Assembly: GCA_005882715.1 (NCBI GenBank)
Contig: VBEI01000037.1
Coordinates: forward strand, 1-19,528
Direction: 5' to 3'
DNA from: Chloroflexota bacterium
GTDB lineage: Bacteria > Chloroflexota > Dehalococcoidia > SM23-28-2 > RBG-16-64-32
Length of the DNA stretch: 19,528 nucleotides
Below, piece by piece: positions 14,795 to 19,528 of this stretch. The notes beneath the pieces are model-generated. The model worked only from the letters and a program-made list of their open reading frames with translations, had not been told where the DNA came from and made no database searches. Within the stretch, counting starts at the first letter, position 1. Every line of letters starts with the position of its first letter. Both the position numbers and the translations under genes were made by a program.

Positions 14795-15961
14795 TTAGAT
14801 GGCGCATGAGCCGGCCAGGCTGGAGATCGCCGTCACCCGCCGGCCAACCGTAAGCCAGTCCGTGAAGCCGTTCGTGCAGTAACCTACCGAAATACCTGTC
14901 TCTGGGTCGCCCCAGGCGATCTGGCCGCCGGCGCCACCATGTCCGAATGCGACCGGAGAACATGTGCGCCCGAAACCGCGCATGAAAGCGTTTCCGTCGT
15001 CCCCGGCGACGACCATACTTAGACCGCGGTTTGCCGGAATCTTCCAGACAGGATCGACGTGTCGTCCCTCCGTGCGCACCGTGGTCCCGAAGGCGATCGT
15101 CTCCGGTTTGAGGACCTGCCGGCCATCGACCGTTTGGCCACCGTTGATTAGCGGCTGGTAGAACATCGCCAGCTCGGCGGCGCTTGCTATGCCGCCCGCT
15201 CCCGGTAGACCCGATCGCCGCGCCTCAGTGCCGTTGAAGCGCAGAACGGCCTCCGGCGTAACTTCTCCCCAGCCGCCGGGCGGCTCCACCGCCTCGCTCA
15301 CCCAGCGCACTTCGGCTACGCGCGCGTCGTGCTCCGGTGGTAACCCCGCGAAGAGCTCGTTGAGGCCCATCGGCTCGGTCACTCGCTTACGGATGAACTC
15401 GCGAAAATCGACGCCCGTGCGGCGGTTGATGATTTCGGAGAGCACCCAGTGCGCCGAGGTTGGGTGGTACTCATAGCGAGTCCCGGGTTCCCAGTTCAGC
15501 CGCCAGCGCCCGAAGGCTTCGAGAAGCGTCTGGCGGTCGCCCCAGAATTCCGGGCGCAGGGGAGCGTAAGGAAAGCCGCTCGTGTGCAGCAAGACTTGCT
15601 CTACGCTCACGACTTCCTTTCCGTTCGTCCCGAATTCAGGGATGATTTCGGCCACCCGTTCGTCGAGCTTCAGCAGCCCTTCTTCGAGAAGGAGCCAAAC
15701 AGCGACGCCGACCACCGCCTTCGTCGACGAAAAGATGCTGTAGAGCGTCTCGTCCGTTGCCGGACGCCCTTCGCCTCCCTGAACCGCGGAGCCGAACGTC
15801 CGCATTCCGGCCAGCTTTCCGTTCCGGGCGACGGCCACCTGGGCACTCGGAAGTACACCGTCATCCAAGTCCCGTCTCGCCCGCGCGAAGACTGCTTCGA
15901 GCCTTTCGCTATCGATGCCGACATCTTCGGGTTTGGACGCGATCAGTTCGGGATTTAGCAT
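14795..15961 (-). CDS. Beta-lactamase-fold serine hydrolase (class C/esterase type)
   Basis: This 388-aa protein has the beta-lactamase/penicillin-binding fold shared by class C beta-lactamases, DD-peptidases and EstB-type esterases. The nucleophile is S78 in S-S-T-K (SxxK, 78-81). A tyrosine motif stands at YHPTSAH, and the third motif is HGG in FGHGGAGG, in place of KTG. There is no signal peptide or membrane segment, so a cytoplasmic esterase or amidase is more likely than an antibiotic-resistance beta-lactamase. The ATG is well supported: GGGAGGTG ends 4 bases before it. A perfect -10 box lies further upstream. It follows the O-methyltransferase gene on the same strand, 67 bp apart. Its end faces the amidase end. 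Confidence 0.88.
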   Translation of the reverse strand: MLNPELIASKPEDVGIDSERLEAVFARARRDLDDGVLPSAQVAVARNGKLAGMRTFGSAVQGGEGRPATDETLYSIFSSTKAVVGVAVWLLLEEGLLKLDERVAEIIPEFGTNGKEVVSVEQVLLHTSGFPYAPLRPEFWGDRQTLLEAFGRWRLNWEPGTRYEYHPTSAHWVLSEIINRRTGVDFREFIRKRVTEPMGLNELFAGLPPEHDARVAEVRWVSEAVEPPGGWGEVTPEAVLRFNGTEARRSGLPGAGGIASAAELAMFYQPLINGGQTVDGRQVLKPETIAFGTTVRTEGRHVDPVWKIPANRGLSMVVAGDDGNAFMRGFGRTCSPVAFGHGGAGGQIAWGDPETGISVGYCTNGFTDWLTVGRRVTAISSLAGSCAI

Positions 15962-15987
15962 ACGGCACCTCCCTCTGGATGGCGCTC

Positions 15988-16015
15988 ATTATAAGCCGAT
16001 CAGGGTGCGCGATAA
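15988..16015 (-). promoter_or_regulatory. Promoter of the serine hydrolase gene
   Basis: On the minus strand a perfect TATAAT (plus coordinates 15988-15993) follows a weak -35, TTATCG (16010-16015), after 16 bp. The leader would be about 20 nt and contains the GGGAGGTG ribosome-binding site. The short inverted repeat CGCG-N5-CGCG (16008-16020) overlaps the -35. Confidence 0.5.
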
Positions 16016-16028
16016 GCGCGAGTTCCGG

Positions 16029-16727
16029 CTATTTCCTTCTCACGAGCATGAGGCCGTCCCTGACGGTCAAGATCACGTTCGTTACCCGCTCGTCTCGGGA
16101 GACGTGCTTGTTAAAGGCGACGATCGCGTGGTCACTCTCGTCTTTTGGGTCGAGTACGCGGCCGCTCCACAATACGTTGTCTACCGCAATTAGGCCGCTC
16201 GTTGAGAAAAGCCGTAGCGCCTCCTCGTAGTAGCTGATGTAGCTCTCCTTGTCTGCGTCGATGAAGACGAGATCGAAGCCGGGCTCTAGGGAGCGCATCG
16301 TTTCGAGCGCTGGACCTTCGCGCAGCGAGATCTTATGGCCGTGCGGGCTGCGTTCGAAGAAGCTGCGTGCGACTTCGATGGCCTTCGGGTCGGTGTCGCA
16401 CGTTATCAACTGGCCGTCTTCGGGTAATGCTGCCGCCATCATCTGTGCGGCGAAGCCGGTGAAAGTGCCGACCTCGAGAACGCGATGTGCCCCCAGCGAG
16501 GCGATCAGCATCTGGAGAAGCGTGCCCTCGAGTTGTCCGGAGAGCATGCCCGCCTGCCGCCCGAACCTTTCCTGGGTGACCGAGATTAGCTCTTGGAGCA
16601 GCGGCGGCAAGGGCGTCGTGTGGGCCGTGGCGTAGCGCTCGATCGGCTCGGGGACAAGCGTCAGCATTGACCCGCCACGGTCCTCGGTTGCAGTCCGCTG
16701 GCTGCGGACGCGTTCTCTACGTGCCAC
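16029..16727 (-). CDS. Class I SAM-dependent O-methyltransferase (catechol/caffeoyl-CoA type)
   Basis: This is a member of the O-methyltransferase family 3, which uses S-adenosylmethionine and a divalent metal to methylate hydroxyl groups of small aromatic or similar substrates. Visible motifs are VLEVGTFTGFAAQM (SAM-binding motif I), ITCDTDPKAIEVAR, DLVFIDADKESY (metal-binding Asp), and VDNVLWSGRVLDP. From the GTG at 16727 the protein is 232 aa and its first codons overlap the end of the DUF885 gene. From the ATG at 16667 it is 212 aa and begins near the usual family N-terminus (LTLVPEPIERYATAHT). Either is possible. It appears co-transcribed with the DUF885 gene. The substrate is not predictable. 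Confidence 0.9.
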   Translation of the reverse strand: MARRERVRSQRTATEDRGGSMLTLVPEPIERYATAHTTPLPPLLQELISVTQERFGRQAGMLSGQLEGTLLQMLIASLGAHRVLEVGTFTGFAAQMMAAALPEDGQLITCDTDPKAIEVARSFFERSPHGHKISLREGPALETMRSLEPGFDLVFIDADKESYISYYEEALRLFSTSGLIAVDNVLWSGRVLDPKDESDHAIVAFNKHVSRDERVTNVILTVRDGLMLVRRK

Positions 16728-18423
16728 GGGCCACCTGCTCCGCAGCTAGTTCCGCCTCGAGCATGTCGAGGCCCATAGGCCCCAGCGCGAGCGCCCGGCT
16801 GTGGAAACCCTTGAGGCTAAACGAAGCACCGGCGCTGCGGCGAGCGGACTCTCGCGCTTCGAGCCATTTTCGCTCGCCTACTTTGTACGCGATCGCCTGC
16901 GCGGGCCAGCCGAGGTAGCGGAGTATCTCACTCTTGAGGAATTCGCGTGGTCTCTGGGTTCGCTGGACGGCGAATTCGAGCATGAGGTCGTGAGTCCACT
17001 TCTCGCCTGGGTGAAAACTCTCTGCCGGCGGTATCTCGAGCTCCAGGTGCATTCCGATGTCGATGATAACGCGGACGCAGCGTAGCGCCTGAGCGCTCAG
17101 CATTCCCAGGTAGTAGTCGGGGTTCTGGAAGTAACCGAGTTCCCCCATTAGCCGCTCGGCATACAGCGCCCAGCCCTCCCCGTGACCGGAAATGAAGGTC
17201 AGCGTCCTCTGGAAGCGCGACAATTCGTCAGTCAGCAAGCGCACTCCGGCGACCTGCAGGTGATGGCCGGGCACACCCTCGTGATAGGCGATGCTGACCT
17301 CGCCCCACTTTGGGAAGCGCGTTCGGCCGTCCACCGGCCACCAGGTGCGGCCCGGGCGAGAGAAGTCCTCGGACGGTCCGGTGTAATAAGGGATGAGGGC
17401 GCCCCCTGCGGGCGGTATCATGACCTCGATCGGCCGAATCTTCTCGTCGATCTCGAAGTGTATGCCGTCGAGCGAAGCGACTGTCTCATCGTGCAGCTGC
17501 TGCAGCCATTCCTGGTAAGCTTCGACTCCTTCGACGGCGCGTACCGGGTCTGTCTCCAGCAACTGCTTTGCGTCGCCGACAGTTGCGCCGGGGGAAATGC
17601 GCTCGGCAGTCGCTTCCATTTCGCCTTCGACTCGATGCAGCTCTTCCCAGCCCCATCGGTACGTATCCGGAAGATCGAGGGTGGCGCCGAGAAATAGGCG
17701 CGAGAGGAGCTGGTACCGCTCCTCGCCGCATGCTTCGCGCTCGGTCGCCTTCGGTGCGTAATCCTCCCGCAGCCACCGCGATATTTCGGCATAGGCCTCG
17801 CGGGCCAGGTGCACACCCCGGCCGAGGTCTGCGCGAAGAGTCTCGGGGCCTGCTTCAGCTGCATCGAACCGTGCTGCCAGGCCGGCGAAGAAACCAGCGT
17901 CCCCGCTCCATACCTCCGCCTGGCGGGCGCCTTCGAGCGCCTGCCGTCGCGCCGCCGGCGTCCCGCGTTGGACGCCCTCGGAGAGTGTCCGACGGTAGCC
18001 AGCAATTGCTTGCGGGACAAGCTGGAGGCGTGCCGCGATGTTCGACCATTCCTCCTCTGTGCTGCGGGGCATCTGGTCGAACACCTGGCGGATGTTCTGG
18101 AGCGGACTGGCGATGTTGTTGAGATCGCGGAAGTGCTCGCCTGCTTCAAAGAGGTCGAGATGGACGCCGAGGCGTTCGAGCATGACGCTGCGCGCGATCC
18201 GATCTGCCCTTGCTGGGCCTCCCGCGGGATCATCCTCAATTGGAGCCGCTTCGAGCTTTGCCATGGAGCGCACGTGGAAGGCGGCAATAGCGGATACGCC
18301 GTCGGGTGAGAAGTCGGTCATCTCCCGTTCGTGGCCGGGGACGCCGATGGCCGTCGCCAGGATCGGGTCCAGAGCAGCGATCCCGTCGACGTAGCGATCG
18401 GCGATATCGAAGATGCGGGACAT
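16717..18423 (-). CDS. DUF885-family putative zinc metallohydrolase
   Basis: This 568-aa protein belongs to the DUF885 family, regarded as gluzincin-like metallopeptidases. The family hallmarks are YHEGVPGHHLQ (H381, E382, H387) and SGHGEGWALYAERL (E416), which together give the likely zinc ligands and catalytic Glu. GALIPYYTGPSEDFSRPGR is also a family block. There is no signal peptide, so it is probably cytoplasmic. Its natural substrate is unknown; peptides are a guess from the fold. The ATG at 18423 has no clear Shine-Dalgarno and lies right beside a tandem 7-bp array. The gene lies 38 bp after the lipase stop on the same strand and overlaps the O-methyltransferase gene by about 11 bases, suggesting one transcript. 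Confidence 0.9.
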   Translation of the reverse strand: MSRIFDIADRYVDGIAALDPILATAIGVPGHEREMTDFSPDGVSAIAAFHVRSMAKLEAAPIEDDPAGGPARADRIARSVMLERLGVHLDLFEAGEHFRDLNNIASPLQNIRQVFDQMPRSTEEEWSNIAARLQLVPQAIAGYRRTLSEGVQRGTPAARRQALEGARQAEVWSGDAGFFAGLAARFDAAEAGPETLRADLGRGVHLAREAYAEISRWLREDYAPKATEREACGEERYQLLSRLFLGATLDLPDTYRWGWEELHRVEGEMEATAERISPGATVGDAKQLLETDPVRAVEGVEAYQEWLQQLHDETVASLDGIHFEIDEKIRPIEVMIPPAGGALIPYYTGPSEDFSRPGRTWWPVDGRTRFPKWGEVSIAYHEGVPGHHLQVAGVRLLTDELSRFQRTLTFISGHGEGWALYAERLMGELGYFQNPDYYLGMLSAQALRCVRVIIDIGMHLELEIPPAESFHPGEKWTHDLMLEFAVQRTQRPREFLKSEILRYLGWPAQAIAYKVGERKWLEARESARRSAGASFSLKGFHSRALALGPMGLDMLEAELAAEQVARGT

Positions 18424-18425
18424 GG

Positions 18426-18453
18426 GATGTCAGCTGTCAGCCGTCAGCCATCA
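18426..18453 (+). repeat. Tandem 7-bp array between the lipase and DUF885 genes
   Basis: Four units (GATGTCA, GCTGTCA, GCCGTCA, GCCATCA) fill the 38-bp gap between the DUF885 start codon and the lipase stop. They resemble the GTTGTCA units at 6738-6765, read on the same strand. Confidence 0.7.
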
Positions 18454-18461
18454 GTGCCGAG

Positions 18462-19133
18462 TTAGCGGACGAACTCCCTTACCTGACTGTAGACGGTCGC
18501 GTCTGTACGGAGGGCGGAGTGGCCCATGCAGGAGGTCTGGGTGTTGGTGGCGCCGCTGAGGATAACGCTCGTGTCGGGGTTGATCAGCTCATCGCAGGGG
18601 GACCACCAGGTGCCGTAGTTGACGGCGCCGGGGGTTTCGTCGCCGGAGTTGAGCTGGTTCAGGAAGCTCGAGCCCGGGATCATCTGGTTGCAGGGGGAGA
18701 TGAAAAAGCAGCCGTAGGCCCAGGTGGTGCCGTGATTAGGGCCGCCGAGGGAGACCCAGTCGTCGACGTCGGCCTGACCGCCGAGGTTCTTGAGGTAGTA
18801 ACGGCTGGAGAGGCCGCCCATCGAGTGGGTGATGATGTCGACCTTAGCGGCGCCGGTGGCGGCGCGGATCTGGTCGACGCGGGCCTTGACGTCCTGAGCG
18901 ATCGAGGCGTTCGACTTCGTGCTGCTAAAGGTGTAGGCGAAGAGGCGGTTGGACTCCCAGCCATCGGCTTGAAAGCGGGAGATCATGGTGTTCCAGGCGC
19001 TGGCGTCGCTGGTGTAGCCGTGAACGAAGAGGATGGGATCGACGTGGTTTGCGCTGGACTGCCTGGGCGAACTCGCGAGGAAGGCAAAGGAGAGCGCGAG
19101 GAGGAACAGGCCGGCGAGAACGAGACGACGCAT
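18462..19133 (-). CDS. Secreted lipase/esterase (alpha/beta hydrolase, lipase class 2 type)
   Basis: This 223-aa protein has a signal peptide of about 28 residues (MRRLVLAGLFLLALSFAFLA, with likely cleavage after SSA), so it is exported. The mature part is a small alpha/beta hydrolase like Bacillus subtilis LipA and the longer class 2 lipases. It has the oxyanion-hole motif FVHGYTSDASAW, nucleophile S104 in THSMGG, probable acid D181 in SPCDELI, and catalytic H205 in MGHSAL. SLGGPNHGTTWAYG is a family block. Cysteines 142, 148, 180 and 202 could make two disulfides, suiting an extracellular enzyme. The start is supported by AAAGGGG about 6 bases before the ATG. It leads an apparent transcript with the DUF885 gene. 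Confidence 0.93.
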   Translation of the reverse strand: MRRLVLAGLFLLALSFAFLASSPRQSSANHVDPILFVHGYTSDASAWNTMISRFQADGWESNRLFAYTFSSTKSNASIAQDVKARVDQIRAATGAAKVDIITHSMGGLSSRYYLKNLGGQADVDDWVSLGGPNHGTTWAYGCFFISPCNQMIPGSSFLNQLNSGDETPGAVNYGTWWSPCDELINPDTSVILSGATNTQTSCMGHSALRTDATVYSQVREFVR

Positions 19134-19181
19134 GGGATGCCCCTTTCCGATGTACGCCTATGAACGGTTTGGTTTGGAGCC

Positions 19182-19210
19182 TATATATGCGCTTCGAGGG
19201 TGTTTGGCAA
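19182..19210 (-). promoter_or_regulatory. Promoter of the lipase gene
   Basis: On the minus strand TTGCCA (plus coordinates 19205-19210) and TATATA (19182-19187) are separated by 17 bp. The leader would be about 40 nt and includes the AAAGGGG ribosome-binding site. Confidence 0.55.
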
Positions 19211-19220
19211 GGGGTTTGCG

Positions 19221-19358
19221 CGCTCAATCAACCGGTTTTCGTGAGTGAAATTTGATTGGGCGGGCGCTTCGTGTGTGGGAGTTGATTGAGGGGAGGGCGA
19301 TTTTCTTGTTTTCGTTCGTGGCCGCGGCCGGATTCGGCGCGATTTGCTTGATTGAGCG
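19221..19358. promoter_or_regulatory. Cluster of TTGATTG boxes upstream of the lipase promoter
   Basis: TTGATTG occurs at 19252-19258, 19282-19288 and 19348-19354 on the plus strand, and inverted at 19225-19231. The outermost copies form an 11-bp perfect inverted repeat, CGCTCAATCAA (19221-19231) and TTGATTGAGCG (19348-19358). The inverted copy starts 11 bases upstream of the lipase -35. They could be activator sites or the ends of a small repeat element. Confidence 0.45.
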
Positions 19359-19528
19359 TCCCACAAAGCCTTGGGGGGAGCGGACAATCGAGCGAGTGGC
19401 AGTCGGCGAACGGCAATTGGGGATCTGGGGTGGGTTATTCGTGATTGGCCACTTTCGGCGCCTGTCAGGGCTGGCATGGGCGAGGCTCTCCTTTGCGGAA
19501 CGGATGTTCTATCGTAAGTATAGCGGAT

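Larger units (their letters stand above)
19134..19528. other. 395-bp region without a convincing gene
   Basis: This stretch upstream of the lipase holds the lipase promoter and a set of TTGATTG boxes. A minus-strand frame from 19477 to 19181 has a plausible ribosome-binding site, but its Pro/Arg/Ser-rich product shows no domain. The window ends before any plus-strand gene is evident. Confidence 0.5.

Noticed and set aside
18306..19163. 285-codon plus-strand frame opposite the lipase
   Set aside because: The Gly/Val/Ala/Asp-rich translation is a shadow of the lipase gene, which has signal peptide, catalytic triad and promoter.
19181..19477. 98-codon minus-strand frame with a fair ribosome-binding site upstream of the lipase
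   Set aside because: The product is Pro/Arg/Ser/Thr-rich without any domain, and the frame runs over the TTGATTG boxes and the lipase promoter.

Overview
The window is a GC-rich bacterial chromosomal segment with tightly packed genes. The best guess from sequence alone is a member of the Chloroflexota or a related monoderm-like lineage. The reasons are a Thr-Pro-rich surface protein with an LPxTG sorting signal, an actinobacterial-type phosphatidylinositol/mannoside gene set next to a translation block, and many short dispersed repeats at gene junctions. The phylum call is inference. No rRNA, tRNA, CRISPR array or insertion sequence was recognised.

Layout. Bases 1-407 hold the C-terminal end of a Thr-Pro-rich protein ending in a sortase signal. 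Bases 559-7688 carry an information-processing block on the + strand: proS, nusA, ylxR, infB, rbfA and truB. nusA, ylxR and infB overlap and form one operon. Its leader has a good promoter followed at once by a textbook intrinsic terminator, so nusA looks attenuated. rimP is not between proS and nusA.

Bases 7808-13138 hold a set of genes for inositol phospholipids on the + strand: inositol-3-phosphate synthase (ino1) with an N-terminal helix-turn-helix, a PatA/HtrB-like acyltransferase, a PHP-domain phosphoesterase, a PimA-like mannosyltransferase and a phosphatidylinositol-phosphate synthase. Together they would make inositol phosphate from glucose 6-phosphate, attach it to CDP-diacylglycerol, and mannosylate and acylate the lipid. 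The one missing step, removing the phosphate from phosphatidylinositol phosphate, could be done by the PHP protein. The ino1 promoter has a perfect inverted repeat between its -35 and -10 boxes. With the HTH fused to the enzyme, this suggests self-regulation.

Bases 13330-14760 encode an amidase-signature hydrolase (+). It converges on four minus-strand genes: a beta-lactamase-fold serine hydrolase, an O-methyltransferase, a DUF885 metalloprotein and a secreted lipase. The last 395 bases (19134-19528) have no convincing gene but carry the lipase promoter and a cluster of TTGATTG boxes.

Two other patterns cross the window. One is short tandem arrays of about 7-bp units at gene ends and inside proS. 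The other is promoter -10 boxes placed so close to start codons that several mRNAs (proS, rbfA, ino1) may be leaderless or nearly so.
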